Assembly: GCF_001403635.1 (NCBI RefSeq) | Contig: NZ_LN879468.1 | Coordinates: 1,628,501 to 1,692,500, forward strand | DNA: 64,000 nt | Source of the DNA: Clostridium massiliamazoniense | Lineage (GTDB): Bacteria > Bacillota > Clostridia > Clostridiales > Clostridiaceae | Direction: 5' to 3' | Program-made: the position numbers and the translations under genes | Part shown: one piece after another, positions 11,604 to 24,100 of the stretch | Layout: the number at the start of each line of letters is the position of its first letter | Position numbering within the stretch: the stretch's first letter is position 1 | Notes under the pieces: model-generated | The model's database searches: none | What the model saw: the letters and a program-made list of their open reading frames with translations, nothing else | Told to the model about the DNA's origin: nothing

Positions 11604-11912
11604 TTATAGTTTAATTTCGATATCTACGCCAGCTGGTAAATTTAATCTCATTAATGCATCAACAGTTTTTGGTGATGGATTAACTATATCGATTAATCTT
11701 TTATGAGTTCTTATTTCGAACTGCTCTCTTGAATCTTTGTACTTGTGCACAGCTCTTAAGATAGTGATTACATCTTTTTCTGTTGGTAGAGGTATTGGAC
11801 CTGCAACCTTAGCACCAGTTGATTTCGCAGTTTCTACGATTTTTTCAGCTGATTGATCTAATATTGTGTGATCAAATGCTTTTAATCTTATTCTTATTTT
11901 TTGTTTTGACAT
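11604..11912 (-). CDS. rpsJ: 30S ribosomal protein S10
   Basis: Small-subunit protein and NusB partner in antitermination, 102 residues, with [15 protein letters not shown] at the start. It is the first gene of the S10 cluster here. A consensus promoter and a 180-nt structured leader lie upstream. Confidence 0.98.
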   Translation of the reverse strand: MSKQKIRIRLKAFDHTILDQSAEKIVETAKSTGAKVAGPIPLPTEKDVITILRAVHKYKDSREQFEIRTHKRLIDIVNPSPKTVDALMRLNLPAGVDIEIKL

Positions 11913-11930
11913 TTGGTTTCCCTCCTTTTC

Positions 11931-12107
11931 ATGTACGTTTTACTTCTTAACGCACAACAGTTTCATTCTGTAAACTGTCCCTGGTGTTTCACATTTCGAT
12001 AGAAACAGTAAGAATGTCTGTCGCTGGATTCTAGATCCACGCTAGCTCATCAAGAATATCCCGGAAGTTCGGCAACCTCTCGAATCAACGCTTTTTTGCT
12101 TTGCAAC
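11931..12107 (-). ncRNA. Structured 5' leader of the S10 operon (candidate)
   Basis: Between the S10 promoter and rpsJ there are about 180 nt that are markedly less AT-rich than the flanks. Several stems are visible: ACAGTTT/AAACTGT at 11957-11978 and GGATCTAGAATCC at 12026-12038, plus a GC-rich block at 12060-12085. No ORF is present. I do not recognise the class. A role as ribosomal-protein-binding leader is inference. Confidence 0.5.
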
Positions 12108-12113
12108 TTCTTA

Positions 12114-12142
12114 ATTATACTATGTATATTTTATTTTTTCAA
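12114..12142 (-). promoter_or_regulatory. SigA-type promoter of the S10-spc operon
   Basis: On the minus strand TTGAAA (12137-12142), 17-bp spacer, TATAAT (12114-12119). Followed by the structured leader and rpsJ. Confidence 0.85.
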
Positions 12143-12253
12143 GCTTTTTAATTAGCTTTTTTCAAAATTAATTTTTTGATTTTTTTCTTCTCAAAACACT
12201 CTATTTAATATAATATACTATTTTAAAAATTTTTCAAGAGTATATTATTAACA

Positions 12254-12320
12254 TAAAAAAAGGCCTTTAAAAAAGAGATGAATGATTAATCATCCATCTC
12301 TTTTTTAAAGGCCTTTTTTT
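12254..12320. terminator. Strong bidirectional intrinsic terminator
   Basis: A 26-bp perfect stem with an AAGGCCTTTAAAAAAGAGATG arm, short loop and T-runs on both sides. It separates the tuf transcript from the S10 operon promoter. Confidence 0.93.
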
Positions 12321-12582
12321 GAACAACTTAAGAGTTTAAATATTTTAGTTTTTTGCGCTTAAACTTAAATATGAAATTCTTAAGCTTCATTGTATATACT
12401 TTGAACTTTTTTCTAATTGAATTAAATTAAAATATCTTGCGCTAAATATTTTAAAATAATTCTTAGAACATACACCCGAGTTCATTGGGCAATTTAATTC
12501 ACTAAAAACAAATTAATGTTTATAAATGATATATTAATGCTTAGGTGAGATAAACTCACCTAAACAAGATAAATTTTAAGGA
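12321..12582. other. Intergenic stretch between tuf and its terminator
   Basis: About 260 nt of AT-rich DNA. It contains a TTAGGTGAG/CTCACCTAA hairpin without a T-run at 12540-12562, just after the tuf stop, and a minus-strand 20-codon frame without a ribosome-binding site. No supported gene. Confidence 0.6.
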
Positions 12583-13776
12583 TTATTCTGCTACCTTAGT
12601 AACAACTCCTGATCCTACAGTTCTTCCACCTTCTCTGATCGCGAATCTTAATCCTTCATCCATAGCTACTGGGTGAATTAATTCAACGTCCATATCGATG
12701 TGATCTCCTGGCATTACCATTTCCATTCCTTCTGGTAATTTTATTGATCCTGTTACGTCAGTTGTTCTGAAGTAGAATTGTGGTCTATATCCATCGAAGA
12801 ATGGAGTATGTCTTCCACCTTCTTCTTTTTTAAGTACGTATACTTGACCTACGAATTTTGTATGTGGTTTGATTGATCCAACTTTTGCTAAAACTTGACC
12901 TCTTTCGATCTCGTCTCTTTGAACACCTCTTAATAATGCTCCTATGTTGTCTCCAGCTTGTGCTTCATCTAGTAATTTTCTGAACATTTCTATTCCTGTG
13001 ATTACTACTTTTCTGCTTTCTTCTTTTAATCCAACGATTTCTACTTCGTCTGATACGTGAAGAACTCCGCTTTCAACTCTTCCTGTTGCAACTGTTCCTC
13101 TACCAGTGATTGTAAATACATCTTCTACAGGCATTAAGAATGCTTTATCTGTAGCTCTTTCTGGTGTTGGGATGTAGCTATCTACTGCTTCCATTAACTC
13201 ATTGATACAAGCTGTTGCTTCTGCATCTGCTGGGTTTTCTAAAGCTCTTAAAGCTGATCCTTTTATTACTGGGATATCGTCTCCTGGGAAGTTGTACTCG
13301 TTTAATAACTCTCTTACTTCCATTTCAACTAATTCTAATAATTCTTCGTCGTCAACCATATCAGCTTTGTTTAAGAATACTACGATGTAGTCAACTCCAA
13401 CTCTTGATGCTAATAGGATGTGCTCTCTTGTTTGAGGCATTGGGCCGTCTGCAGCTGAACATACTAATATAGCTCCGTCCATTTGAGCAGCTCCTGTGAT
13501 CATGTTCTTAACGTAGTCAGCGTGTCCTGGACAGTCTACGTGAGCGTAGTGTCTGTTTGCTGTTTCGTATTCAACGTGAGCACTGTTGATTGTGATTCCT
13601 CTTTCTTTTTCTTCTGGTGCTTTATCTATTTCATCATATTTGAAAGCTTCAGCTCCACCTTGAGTTGCTAATACACTTGTTATAGCAGCTGTTAATGTAG
13701 TTTTACCGTGGTCTACGTGACCGATTGTTCCAATATTTACGTGTGGTTTACTTCTTTCGAATTTTGCCTTTGACAT
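12583..13776 (-). CDS. tuf: Elongation factor Tu, copy 1
   Basis: GTPase that delivers aminoacyl-tRNA to the ribosome. The 397-residue protein has G1 GHVDHGKT (19-26), G3 DCPGHADY and G4 NKAD motifs, then the two beta-barrel domains ending in [11 protein letters not shown]. Last gene of the str operon after fusA, with AGGAGG upstream. The protein is identical to the copy at 28718-29911. Confidence 0.98.
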   Translation of the reverse strand: MSKAKFERSKPHVNIGTIGHVDHGKTTLTAAITSVLATQGGAEAFKYDEIDKAPEEKERGITINSAHVEYETANRHYAHVDCPGHADYVKNMITGAAQMDGAILVCSAADGPMPQTREHILLASRVGVDYIVVFLNKADMVDDEELLELVEMEVRELLNEYNFPGDDIPVIKGSALRALENPADAEATACINELMEAVDSYIPTPERATDKAFLMPVEDVFTITGRGTVATGRVESGVLHVSDEVEIVGLKEESRKVVITGIEMFRKLLDEAQAGDNIGALLRGVQRDEIERGQVLAKVGSIKPHTKFVGQVYVLKKEEGGRHTPFFDGYRPQFYFRTTDVTGSIKLPEGMEMVMPGDHIDMDVELIHPVAMDEGLRFAIREGGRTVGSGVVTKVAE

Positions 13777-13807
13777 CGTTATTCCTCCTAAAACTATATA
13801 AATCTAT

Positions 13808-13830
13808 AAAAAAGCATTTTGCTTTTTAAA
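13808..13830 (-). other. Small terminator-like hairpin before tuf copy 1
   Basis: On the minus strand AAAAAGC, short A-rich loop, GCTTTTTT, 30 nt before the tuf ribosome-binding site. A second imperfect stem lies at 13858-13881 next to the fusA stop. They may act as a weak attenuator or processing site in the fusA-tuf spacer. Confidence 0.4.
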
Positions 13831-13898
13831 CTATTTTAAATAATTTATTTAATTACCTAGAAGGGAATTTAATCCCCTCTAAGTATTTTTAACTTTAA

Positions 13899-15968
13899 TT
13901 ATTTACCTTTTCTTTCTCCAACAACTTTTTCTTGGATACTCTTAGGTACTTCTTCATAGTGATCAAATTCCATTGAGTAGTTTCCTCTACCCTGAGTTCT
14001 TGATCTTAAAGCAGTTGCATAACCGAACATTTCTGAAAGTGCTACGAATGCTCTTATAACTTGAGCACCATTTCTAGCTTCCATACCTTCGATTCTACCT
14101 CTTCTTGAGTTGATGTCACCTATAACATCTCCCATATACTCTTCTGGTACTACTACTTCAACTTTCATCATTGGCTCAAGTAATACTGGGTTAGCTTTAG
14201 CCATAGCATTTTTGAATGCCATTGATCCAGCAATTTTGAATGCCATTTCAGATGAGTCAACTTCATGGTATGATCCATCATATAATTTGATTTTAAAGTT
14301 TATAACTGGGTATCCAGCTATTATACCACTTTGTGAAGCTTCTTGAATACCGTTATCTACAGCTGGTATGTATTCTTTTGGAATAGCTCCTCCAACTATA
14401 GCATTTTCGAATTCATATTCACCTTCGTGAGGTATCATTTCTATCTTACAGTGACCGTATTGTCCTCTACCACCTGATTGTCTAGCGAATTTAGCTTCAG
14501 CTTCAACAGCAGTTCTGATAGTTTCTTTGTAAGCAACTTGAGGAGCACCTACGTTACACTCAACTTTAAATTCTCTTTGTAATCTATCAGCGATGATATC
14601 TAAGTGTAATTCACCCATACCAGCGATGATTGTTTGACCAGTTTCTTGGTTAGTCCAAGTCTTGAATGTTGGGTCTTCTTCAGCTAACTTAGCTAAAGCT
14701 AATCCCATCTTTTCTTGACCAGCTTTTGTCTTTGGCTCTATAGCAACAGAGATAACTGGTTCTGGGAATTCCATACTTTCAAGTATGATTGGAGCTGATT
14801 CAGCACATAAAGTATCACCAGTAGTAGTGTTCTTTAATCCTATTATTGCTCCTAATTCACCTGCTTCTAATGATGTAACTTCTTCTCTTGAGTTAGCATG
14901 CATTTTAACAAGTCTTCCTATTCTTTCTTTTTTACCCTTAGTTGAGTTTAGAACGTATGAACCACTTTCCATAACTCCTGAATAAATTCTTGTGAATGCT
15001 AATTTACCAACGAATGGGTCAGTAGCAATTTTGAATGCTAATGCTGATAATGGAGCTGCATCTGAAGCTTCTCTTGTATCTTCATTACCTTCTAAATCAG
15101 TACCTTCAACAGCTTTTATATCTAATGGAGATGGTAAGAAATCAACAACTCCATCGATCATGTGTTGAACACCTTTATTTTTGTATGATGAACCACAGAT
15201 TACTGGTACTATTTCATTAGCTATAGTAGCTTTTCTTAAAGCTGCTTTTAACTCTTCGATAGTTAACTCTTCACCTTCTAAGTATTTCATCATTAATTCT
15301 TCATCAGTTTCAGCGATAGCTTCGATCATCATTGATCTATACTCTTCAGCTTGATCTTTTAATTCAGCTGGTATTTCAATTTCTTTTTCAGTTTGACCTA
15401 GGTCATCTTCGTAAACTACAGCAACGTTCTTCATTAAGTCGATCATTCCTGCAAATTCAGCTTCTTTTCCTATTGGAATTTGAATAGCAATAGCATTAGC
15501 TCTTAATCTTTCTCTAACTGATCCTAAGCAGTTGAAGAAGTCAGCTCCTGTTGCATCCATTTTGTTTACATATATCATTCTAGGAACTTGATATTTATCT
15601 GCCTGTCTCCAAACAGTTTCAGTTTGTGGTTCAACCCCACTCTTTGCATCTAGAACTGTAACAGCTCCATCAAGTACTCTTAATGATCTTTCAACCTCAA
15701 CAGTGAAATCTACGTGACCTGGAGTATCTATTATGTTTAATTCGTGACCTTTCCAGAAACAAGTTGTAGCAGCAGAAGTAATTGTTATACCTCTTTCTTG
15801 CTCTTGAACCATCCAGTCCATAGTTGAAGCTCCATCGTGAGTTTCACCTATTTTATGATTTTTACCTGTGTAGAAAAGTATACGCTCAGTAGTTGTTGTT
15901 TTACCCGCATCTATATGAGCCATTATTCCAAAGTTACGGAATTTTTCTAATGGATATTGTCTTGCCAT
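13899..15968 (-). CDS. fusA: Elongation factor G
   Basis: Ribosomal translocase GTPase, 689 residues. G1 AHIDAGKTT at about 17-25, [11 protein letters not shown] switch [10 protein letters not shown]3 and NKMD G4 are intact, with domains II-V following. The canonical sequence suggests the housekeeping EF-G, not a tetracycline-protection paralogue. Follows rpsG. Confidence 0.98.
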   Translation of the reverse strand: MARQYPLEKFRNFGIMAHIDAGKTTTTERILFYTGKNHKIGETHDGASTMDWMVQEQERGITITSAATTCFWKGHELNIIDTPGHVDFTVEVERSLRVLDGAVTVLDAKSGVEPQTETVWRQADKYQVPRMIYVNKMDATGADFFNCLGSVRERLRANAIAIQIPIGKEAEFAGMIDLMKNVAVVYEDDLGQTEKEIEIPAELKDQAEEYRSMMIEAIAETDEELMMKYLEGEELTIEELKAALRKATIANEIVPVICGSSYKNKGVQHMIDGVVDFLPSPLDIKAVEGTDLEGNEDTREASDAAPLSALAFKIATDPFVGKLAFTRIYSGVMESGSYVLNSTKGKKERIGRLVKMHANSREEVTSLEAGELGAIIGLKNTTTGDTLCAESAPIILESMEFPEPVISVAIEPKTKAGQEKMGLALAKLAEEDPTFKTWTNQETGQTIIAGMGELHLDIIADRLQREFKVECNVGAPQVAYKETIRTAVEAEAKFARQSGGRGQYGHCKIEMIPHEGEYEFENAIVGGAIPKEYIPAVDNGIQEASQSGIIAGYPVINFKIKLYDGSYHEVDSSEMAFKIAGSMAFKNAMAKANPVLLEPMMKVEVVVPEEYMGDVIGDINSRRGRIEGMEARNGAQVIRAFVALSEMFGYATALRSRTQGRGNYSMEFDHYEEVPKSIQEKVVGERKGK

Positions 15969-16010
15969 TGTATCAATGTCCTCCTCTCAATTTATGGTAA
16001 CTTAAATTCA

Positions 16011-16043
16011 ACAAAACTGTTTTGGGAAACCAAAACAGCTTTG
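16011..16043 (-). other. Hairpin in the rpsG-fusA spacer
   Basis: On the minus strand GCTGTTTTGG, four-base loop, CCAAAACAGT, followed by TTTGTTG. A strong stem with a poor T-tract, so partial termination or mRNA processing is possible. Confidence 0.5.
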
Positions 16044-16051
16044 TATTAATA

Positions 16052-16603
<552 letters not shown>

Positions 16604-16688
16604 CTAATCTATATAAACTATATTAAAATCTATCTAAACTTTGAAGTCACAGCACTTAAACTAAGTTCAAGCTTTAAAATAACTTAAA

Positions 16689-17066
16689 TTATTTTTGCTT
16701 TGGTCTCTTAGCACCGTACTTAGATCTTCCTTGCATTCTGTTAGCTACTCCAGCTGAGTCTAAAGCTCCTCTTACTATGTGGTATCTAACACCAGGAAGG
16801 TCCTTTACTCTTCCACCTCTTATAAGAACAACACTGTGCTCTTGTAAGTTATGGCCTACACCTGGAATGTAAGCAGTTACTTCGTATCCGTTAGTTAATC
16901 TAACTCTGGCAACTTTTCTTAAAGCTGAGTTAGGTTTCTTAGGAGTACTAGTTTTAACAACAGTACAAACTCCTCTTTTTTGTGGACACTCTTTAAGTGC
17001 TGGTGCAGTTGACTTAGAAACTAATGTTTTTCTGCCTTTTCTTACTAATTGACTTATAGTTGGCAT
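16689..17066 (-). CDS. rpsL: 30S ribosomal protein S12
   Basis: Decoding-centre protein, 125 residues. The [20 protein letters not shown] loop and [18 protein letters not shown] loop have the wild-type lysines at the positions that mutate to streptomycin resistance. Second gene of the str operon. Confidence 0.98.
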   Translation of the reverse strand: MPTISQLVRKGRKTLVSKSTAPALKECPQKRGVCTVVKTSTPKKPNSALRKVARVRLTNGYEVTAYIPGVGHNLQEHSVVLIRGGRVKDLPGVRYHIVRGALDSAGVANRMQGRSKYGAKRPKQK

Positions 17067-17120
17067 ACTTTCACCTCCTGATCATTATTATAACTATCTA
17101 TATAAATATAAGATGTTAAC

Positions 17121-17360
17121 TTATTTAAGTAATAATGCTGCAGCTGCTTTTACTTCTATGCCGCAGATTTTACCAAGTTCTTTCATAGTATCGACATATT
17201 CTATATCGATTTTTTGATTTTTTGCTAAAGATTTTAAAGGATTTATTATCTCTTCTTTCGCATCTTTTGCTAAATATAGAGATTTTCCTTTTCCTTCTTT
17301 CAAAAATTTTATTGATTGTTTAACACCAATAACCTTTTTCTCAAAAAGTCTGTCTACCAT
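17121..17360 (-). CDS. L7Ae-family ribosomal protein-like protein
   Basis: 79-residue member of the L7Ae/L30e/S12e kink-turn-binding family, related to Bacillus YbxF (RplGB). The LYLAKDAKEEIINPLKSLAKN and CGIEVKAAAALLL segments match the family core. It is the first gene of the str operon, directly behind a consensus promoter. In Bacillus the homologue binds k-turn RNA, and its ribosomal role is minor or unclear. Confidence 0.85.
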   Translation of the reverse strand: MVDRLFEKKVIGVKQSIKFLKEGKGKSLYLAKDAKEEIINPLKSLAKNQKIDIEYVDTMKELGKICGIEVKAAAALLLK

Positions 17361-17459
17361 CTTTACCTCCTCTATAAAAACTGCTGAGATAAATCGAATT
17401 CTTCCGAATTACGTAGACAAGTTAATCCTTTATGACTTTTTGCTATACATACAAAATGT

Positions 17460-17488
17460 ATTTTATCATTTTAAAATAACCATGTCAA
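17460..17488 (-). promoter_or_regulatory. SigA-type promoter of the str operon
   Basis: Minus strand TTGACA (17483-17488), 17-bp spacer, TAAAAT (17460-17465), immediately after the rpoC stop. It leaves a leader of about 95 nt before the L7Ae-like gene. I see no terminator between rpoC and this promoter, so read-through is likely. Confidence 0.88.
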
Positions 17489-17498
17489 TAAATTAATC

Positions 17499-20400
17499 TT
17501 ATTCTTCAATGGTATTTGCTAATTCATTTTCTATAATGTTGCTATCTGTGTTAAGTTTAACAGATCTATACTTCATCATTCCTGTTCCAGCAGGTATTAA
17601 CTTACCGATTATTACATTTTCTTTTAATCCTATTAATGGATCTATTTTTCCTTTAATAGCTGCATCAGTAAGAACTCTTGTTGTTTCTTGGAATGAAGCT
17701 GCTGATAAGAAACTGTCTGTTGCTAAGGCAGCTTTTGTTATACCTAATAGTACTTGCTCTCCTTTAGCTTTTTCTCCACCTAGAGCTTCAACTCTAGCAT
17801 TTTCTTCGTGGAAATCAAACATATCTATCATTACACCTGGTAATAAATCAGTATCCCCTGACTCACTAACCTTTATCTTTCTAGTCATTTGTCTTACAAC
17901 TACTTCTAAGTGTTTATCATTGATATCAACCCCTTGAAGTCTGTAAACTTTTTGAACTTCTGAAAGTAAGTATTGTCTTGCTCCATCAACACCTTTGATT
18001 GCCATTATATCATGTGGATTAACTGATCCTTCTGTAATTTCATCTCCAGCTTCTATTGAATCACCATCATGTACTTTTATTCTTGAACCGAATGGTATGT
18101 CATAAGTGTATTCTTCACCGTTGTCTGCAATTACATATACTGTTTTCTTCTTCTTAGTTTCTTCAACTTTTACGCTTCCTGAAACTTCACTTACTATTGC
18201 TAATCCTTTTGGTTTTCTTGCCTCGAATAACTCTTCAACCCTTGGAAGACCTTGAGTTATATCTGCTCCAGCAACTCCACCTGTATGGAATGTTCTCATT
18301 GTAAGCTGTGTTCCTGGCTCACCGATTGATTGAGCAGCAACTATACCAACAGCTTCTCCGATATTTATCTTATCTGCTGTTGCCATGTTCATACCATAAC
18401 ACTTAGAACAAACTCCAACTTTAGCGTTACATGTAAATACTGATCTAATTTTTACTTTTTTAATTCCTGTATTAGCTATTTTAGCAGCTAATTCTGAGTT
18501 CATGTAAGTATCTCTTTCAGCTAGAAGTTCACCTGTTTCTGGATGTAAAACATCTTCTGCAGTGTATCTACCTGTTAATCTTTCTTCAAGACCTTCTATA
18601 CTTTCATTTCCTTCTTTTATTTCTGCAACATAAATACCTTCTGTTGTTCCACAATCTTCAGTTCTAACAATAACATCTTGGCTTACGTCAACAAGTCTTC
18701 TTGTTAAGTATCCTGAGTCTGCAGTTTTAAGAGCTGTATCGGCATTACCTTTTCTAGCTCCGTGAGTTGATATGAAGTATTCAGATACATCAAGACCCTC
18801 TCTGAATGAAGCTCTGATTGGAAGTTCTAGAATTTTACCTGATGGACTAGCCATAAGTCCTCTCATCCCTGCAAGCTGTTTGATCTGTGACTTAGATCCT
18901 CTGGCTCCAGAGTCAGCCATCATGAATATTGGGTTAAATTTATCCAAGCTATCCATTAAGGCATTAGCAACTTCTTCAGTTGTATTAGTCCATTTTTCTA
19001 TAACTCTTTCATATCTTTCATCTTCTGATATAAGACCTCTTCTATACATCTTTTCTATCTTTTCAACTGTTTGATCAGCTTCTTCTAGTAATTCGTATTT
19101 TCTCTTAGGTACTATCATATCAGATGCTGCAACTGTTACAGCTCCTATTGATGAATAATGATATCCTGTTGCTTTTATATTATCTAGCATTATAGATGTT
19201 TCTGTTGGTCCATATTTTTGGTAACATTTATCTATAAGTTTTCCTAATGACTTTTTAGTAATTAAGAAATCAATTTCTAAATTAAACATTTCATCTGGAT
19301 TAGTTCTATCAACAAATCCTAAGTTTTGAGGTACGCATTCATTAAATATAACCTTACCAGGAGTAGTCTTTATTATTCCTGACTTTAATTCTCCGTCGAT
19401 CATTTTAGTTATTTTAACATTTATTTTTGCATGAATTGCAACTTCTTTAAGTTGATAAGCCATTATAACTTCATCTAAACTTGAGAAGTATTTACCTTCA
19501 CCTTTTACATTATCCTTATCCATAGTTAAGTAGTATGATCCAAGTACCATATCCTGAGTAGGTACACATACAGGCTTACCATCTGAAGGTTTCATTATAT
19601 TCCCTGCTGCTAACATTAAGAATCTAGCTTCAGCTTGTGCTTCAACTGATAATGGTACGTGAACAGCCATTTGGTCTCCATCAAAGTCAGCATTATAAGC
19701 TGTACATACTAATGGATGAAGTTTTATTGCTCTTCCTTCAACTAAAACAGGTTGGAATGCTTGAATACCAAGTCTGTGTAGAGTAGGAGCACGGTTAAGT
19801 AAAACTGGATGATCTGCAATTACTTCTTCTAATACATCCCATACTTGAGGCATTACTCTCTCAACTAATCTTTTAGCATTCTTAATGTTGTGAGATATTC
19901 CGTCTTCAACTAATTTCTTCATAACAAATGGCTTAAATAATTCTAATGCCATTTCTTTAGGAAGACCACATTGATACATTTTTAATTCAGGTCCAACAAC
20001 GATAACTGATCTTCCTGAATAGTCAACCCTCTTACCAAGAAGGTTTTGTCTGAATCTTCCTTGCTTACCTTTAAGCATATCTGATAATGATTTAAGAGGT
20101 CTGTTTCCTGGACCTGTTACTGGTCTTCCTCTTCTACCATTATCTATAAGAGCATCAACAGCTTCTTGAAGCATTCTTTTTTCATTTCTTACGATTATAT
20201 CAGGAGCTCCAAGATCTAATAACTTTTTAAGTCTGTTATTTCTGTTTATAACTCTTCTATATAAGTCATTTAAGTCTGAAGTCGCAAATCTTCCACCATC
20301 TAATTGAACCATTGGTCTTAAATCTGGTGGTATTACAGGTATTACATCTACTATCATCCATTCTGGTTTATTACCAGACTTTCTGAATGATTCTACAACT

Positions 20401-21035
20401 TCAAGTCTTCTAACTATTCTTACTTTCTTTTGGCCAGTACTTTGCTTTAATTCTTCTTTTAATTCAACTGATAATCTTTCTAATTCAATTTCAGCTAAAA
20501 GAGATTTAACAGCTTCAGCACCCATAGCTGCTTCAAAGCTTTCTTCACCGTATTTATCACAAGCTTCTCTATACTCTTTTTCATTTAATAGTTGTTTCTT
20601 TAATAATCCAGTTTCTCTAGGATCTATTACAACATAAGAAGCAAAGTATAAAACTTTTTCCAATGATCTTGGTGACATATCAAGGATTAATCCCATTCTT
20701 GATGGGATACCTTTAAAGTACCATATATGAGATACAGGAGCTGCTAATTCTATATGTCCCATTCTCTCTCTTCTTACTTTAGATTTTGTGACTTCAACTC
20801 CACATCTATCACAAACTACACCTTTATATCTTACTCTTTTATACTTTCCACAGTGACATTCCCAGTCCTTCATTGGTCCAAATATTCTTTCACAGAAAAG
20901 ACCATCTCTTTCTGGTTTTAATGTTCTATAGTTAATTGTTTCAGGTTTTTTTACCTCACCTCTAGACCATTCTCTAATTTGCCCTGGAGATGCTAGCCCT
21001 ATTTGTAAAGCATCAAAATTATTTAATTCAAACAA
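17499..21035 (-). CDS. rpoC: RNA polymerase beta' subunit
   Basis: Catalytic large subunit, 1178 residues. The N-terminal zinc motif ([19 protein letters not shown]) is at about 60-78, the Mg-binding NADFDGDQM loop at about 450, and the second zinc site with CSKCYG in the C-terminal third, followed by the bridge/trigger region [21 protein letters not shown]. Encoded 126 nt after rpoB. Confidence 0.99.
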   Translation of the reverse strand: MFELNNFDALQIGLASPGQIREWSRGEVKKPETINYRTLKPERDGLFCERIFGPMKDWECHCGKYKRVRYKGVVCDRCGVEVTKSKVRRERMGHIELAAPVSHIWYFKGIPSRMGLILDMSPRSLEKVLYFASYVVIDPRETGLLKKQLLNEKEYREACDKYGEESFEAAMGAEAVKSLLAEIELERLSVELKEELKQSTGQKKVRIVRRLEVVESFRKSGNKPEWMIVDVIPVIPPDLRPMVQLDGGRFATSDLNDLYRRVINRNNRLKKLLDLGAPDIIVRNEKRMLQEAVDALIDNGRRGRPVTGPGNRPLKSLSDMLKGKQGRFRQNLLGKRVDYSGRSVIVVGPELKMYQCGLPKEMALELFKPFVMKKLVEDGISHNIKNAKRLVERVMPQVWDVLEEVIADHPVLLNRAPTLHRLGIQAFQPVLVEGRAIKLHPLVCTAYNADFDGDQMAVHVPLSVEAQAEARFLMLAAGNIMKPSDGKPVCVPTQDMVLGSYYLTMDKDNVKGEGKYFSSLDEVIMAYQLKEVAIHAKINVKITKMIDGELKSGIIKTTPGKVIFNECVPQNLGFVDRTNPDEMFNLEIDFLITKKSLGKLIDKCYQKYGPTETSIMLDNIKATGYHYSSIGAVTVAASDMIVPKRKYELLEEADQTVEKIEKMYRRGLISEDERYERVIEKWTNTTEEVANALMDSLDKFNPIFMMADSGARGSKSQIKQLAGMRGLMASPSGKILELPIRASFREGLDVSEYFISTHGARKGNADTALKTADSGYLTRRLVDVSQDVIVRTEDCGTTEGIYVAEIKEGNESIEGLEERLTGRYTAEDVLHPETGELLAERDTYMNSELAAKIANTGIKKVKIRSVFTCNAKVGVCSKCYGMNMATADKINIGEAVGIVAAQSIGEPGTQLTMRTFHTGGVAGADITQGLPRVEELFEARKPKGLAIVSEVSGSVKVEETKKKKTVYVIADNGEEYTYDIPFGSRIKVHDGDSIEAGDEITEGSVNPHDIMAIKGVDGARQYLLSEVQKVYRLQGVDINDKHLEVVVRQMTRKIKVSESGDTDLLPGVMIDMFDFHEENARVEALGGEKAKGEQVLLGITKAALATDSFLSAASFQETTRVLTDAAIKGKIDPLIGLKENVIIGKLIPAGTGMMKYRSVKLNTDSNIIENELANTIEE

Positions 21036-21073
21036 GGGTGTATCCTCCCTTCATATTAATGTATTAATAGATT

Positions 21074-21115
21074 AATATTCCTCTACTAAATTTAGTAGAG
21101 GAATATTTTTTTTTT
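21074..21115 (+). terminator. Intrinsic terminator facing the antisense strand, between rpoB and rpoC
   Basis: A perfect 17-bp stem (AATATTCCTCTACTAAA arm) followed on the plus strand by nine T. No plus-strand gene precedes it. For the rpoBC transcript it is a hairpin preceded by A's, so it should stop antisense rather than sense transcription. Confidence 0.7.
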
Positions 21116-21118
21116 AGC

Positions 21119-21150
21119 TCCTACTAGGTTTGGGTTAGTAGGATTAACCC
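21119..21150 (-). other. Overlapping alternative hairpins in the rpoB-rpoC spacer
   Basis: TCCTACTA (21119-21126) can pair with TAGTAGGA (21136-21143), while GGGTTA (21132-21137) can pair with TAACCC (21145-21150). The two pairings exclude each other. Confidence 0.45.
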
Positions 21151-21161
21151 AATATATATAA

Positions 21162-24100
21162 TTACTCTTCGAAATCATCTAATTCTAAATCAGTATTGAA
21201 GTCTTCTAGGTCTAAATTTTCATAATCTACATCTTCTTCTTCAGCTTCAACTTCTACATTATCAATGTATCCATCTTCATTAGCTGTTTCTACTGGTAAA
21301 GAATCTTCTGTTCCTTCCATATTTACTTCTAAGTCATCTAATATTTCTTCAGAAATTTCTTTTAAAGTAACTTCTTCGTGTGAGTCATTTAAGACTTTAA
21401 CATCTAAGCATAAAGCTTGAAGTTCTTTAATAAGAACCTTAAATGATTCTGGAACACCTGGTTCAGGTATATTTTCACCCTTTACAATAGCTTCGTAAGT
21501 CTTAACTCTTCCTACAACGTCATCTGATTTTACTGTTAAGATTTCTTGAAGTGTATGAGCAGCACCGTATGCTTCTAATGCCCAAACCTCCATCTCACCA
21601 AATCTTTGACCACCGAATTGAGCTTTACCTCCAAGTGGTTGTTGAGTAACTAATGAGTAAGGACCTGTTGATCTAGCATGTATCTTATCATCTACTAAGT
21701 GAGCAAGTTTTAAGATATACATTATACCAACTGTTACACGGCTATCGAACTCTTCACCAGTTCTTCCGTCTCTTAATACTGTTTTACCATCTGCATTATA
21801 TCCAGCTTCTTCTAAGTGCTTTTCGATATCTTCTTCAGTAGCACCATCAAATACTGGAGTAGCAATATGCCATCCTAATGCACTTGCAGCCCAACCTAAA
21901 TGGACTTCAAGAACCTGACCGATGTTCATACGTGATGGAACCCCTAGTGGGTTTAAGCAGATTTGAAGTGGTCTACCATCTGGTAAGAATGGCATATCTT
22001 CTTCTGGTAATACTCTTGAGATAACCCCTTTATTACCGTGACGTCCTGCCATCTTATCTCCAACAGAGATTTTTCTCTTTTGAGCTATATAACATCTTAC
22101 AAGCTCATTAACTCCTGGTGGAAGTTCATCTCCATTTTCTCTAGTAAATACTTTTACATCTACTATAATACCAGCTTCTCCGTGAGGAACTCTTAATGAA
22201 GTATCTCTAACTTCTCTAGCTTTCTCTCCGAATATAGCTCTAAGTAATCTTTCTTCAGCAGTAAGTTCAGTTTCTCCTTTTGGTGTTACTTTACCAACTA
22301 AGATATCTCCTGATCTTACTTCGGCACCAATTCTTATGATACCTCTTTCATCTATATCTTTAAGAGTATCTTCACTTACGTTTGGAATATCTCTTGTTAT
22401 TTCTTCTGGTCCTAATTTAGTATCTCTAGCTTCACATTCATACTCTTCTATATGGATTGATGTAAATACGTCTTCTCTAACTAATTCTTCTGAAATTAGC
22501 ATAGCATCCTCGTAGTTATATCCTTCCCAAGTAATGAATCCCATTCTGATGTTTTTACCTAAAGCTATTTCTCCTAAATCAGTTGATGGTCCATCAGATA
22601 AAACTTGACCTTTAACTACTTTTTCACCTTTATCAACTATTGGTCTTTGGTTTATACATGTACCTTGGTTACTTCTCTTGAATTTAAGAAGTCTGTATAC
22701 ATCTGTACCACCATCTGAATCTCTAGTTATTCTAACTTCGTTAGCACTTACATAACTAACTACACCAGCATTTTTAGCTTTTGGTAAAACTCCTGAGTCA
22801 ACAGCTGCTCTGTACTCTATTCCAGTACCAACTATTGGAGCTTGTGGTTTTAATAATGGAACTGCTTGACGTTGCATGTTTGATCCCATAAGTGCTCTTG
22901 ATGCGTCGTCGTTCTCTAAGAATGGTATCATAGCTGTTGCTACTGATACTAATTGTCTTGGAGATACATCCATTAAATCAACATCTTCTTTAGGTACTAT
23001 TAAAACTTCATCTTGAGCTCTTACAGTTACCTTAGAGTCAATAAATCTACCTTCTTCATCTATAGGCTCATTAGCCTTAGCTACAAGGTATTGATCTTCT
23101 TCATCTGCTGTAAAGTATCTAATTTCTTTAGTTACAATACCTGTTTCTTTATCTACAATTCTATATGGTGTTTCTATGAATCCATATTCATTTACTCTAG
23201 CATAAGTTGCTAATGAGTTTATAAGCCCTATGTTTGGTCCCTCTGGTGTTTCTATAGGACACATTCTTCCATAGTGAGAATGGTGAACGTCTCTTACTTC
23301 GAAACCAGCTCTTTCTCTTGAAAGACCTCCTGGTCCTAAGGCTGATAATCTTCTCTTATGAGTTAATTCTGAAAGTGGATTAGTTTGATCCATGAATTGT
23401 GATAATTGTGAACTTCCGAAGAATTCTTTAATAGCTGCGGCTACTGGTCTTATGTTAATTAATTGTTGTGGTGTAATTGCTTCTTGGTCTTGAATAGTCA
23501 TTCTTTCTTTAACTACTCTTTCCATTCTTGATAAACCAATTCTAAATTGATTTTGAAGAAGCTCACCAACACTTCTTAGTCTTCTATTTCCTAAGTGGTC
23601 TATATCATCAACAACACCAATACCATAAGCTAAGCCCATTTCGTAACTTATTGTTGCAAATATATCATCTTTGATTATATGCTTTGGTATAAGTTTGTTT
23701 ATGTTCTTTTTAATTTCTTCTTTAATCTCTTCATCTGATGAACAGCTATCTAAGATTTCTTTTAATGTAGGGTAGTGAACTGCTTCTTTTATACTAAGCT
23801 CTTCTACATCAAAGTTTACATGTTTAGCAAGGTCAACAAAATGGTTACCAATTACTCTGATAACTCTGTCTTCTACTAAAACATCTACTGAATTTATTCC
23901 TAGATTTTGTATTTCTTCAGCTTTTACTCTTGATATTTTTTCACCTTTAGCTACTAAGATTTCTCCTGTAGATGGGTCAACTATATCTTCAGCTGAAATT
24001 TTGTTAGCTATTCTTAAATTTATAGCTAATTTTTTGTTAAATTTATATCTACCAACTTTTGATAAATCATATCTTTTTGCATCGAAGAATAAAGAATCTA

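Noticed and set aside
12360-12425. 20-codon minus-strand frame (MKLKNFIFKFKRKKLKYLNS) between tuf and its terminator
   Set aside because: No ribosome-binding site before the ATG and AT-rich composition that yields such peptides by chance. Kept only as part of the interval finding.
12470-12500. Short GC-richer patch ACACCCGAGTTCATTGGGC resembling a tRNA arm
   Set aside because: No cloverleaf can be formed around it.
13899-15968. EF-G-like gene as a tetracycline-resistance ribosomal protection protein
   Set aside because: Canonical EF-G sequence and str-operon position.
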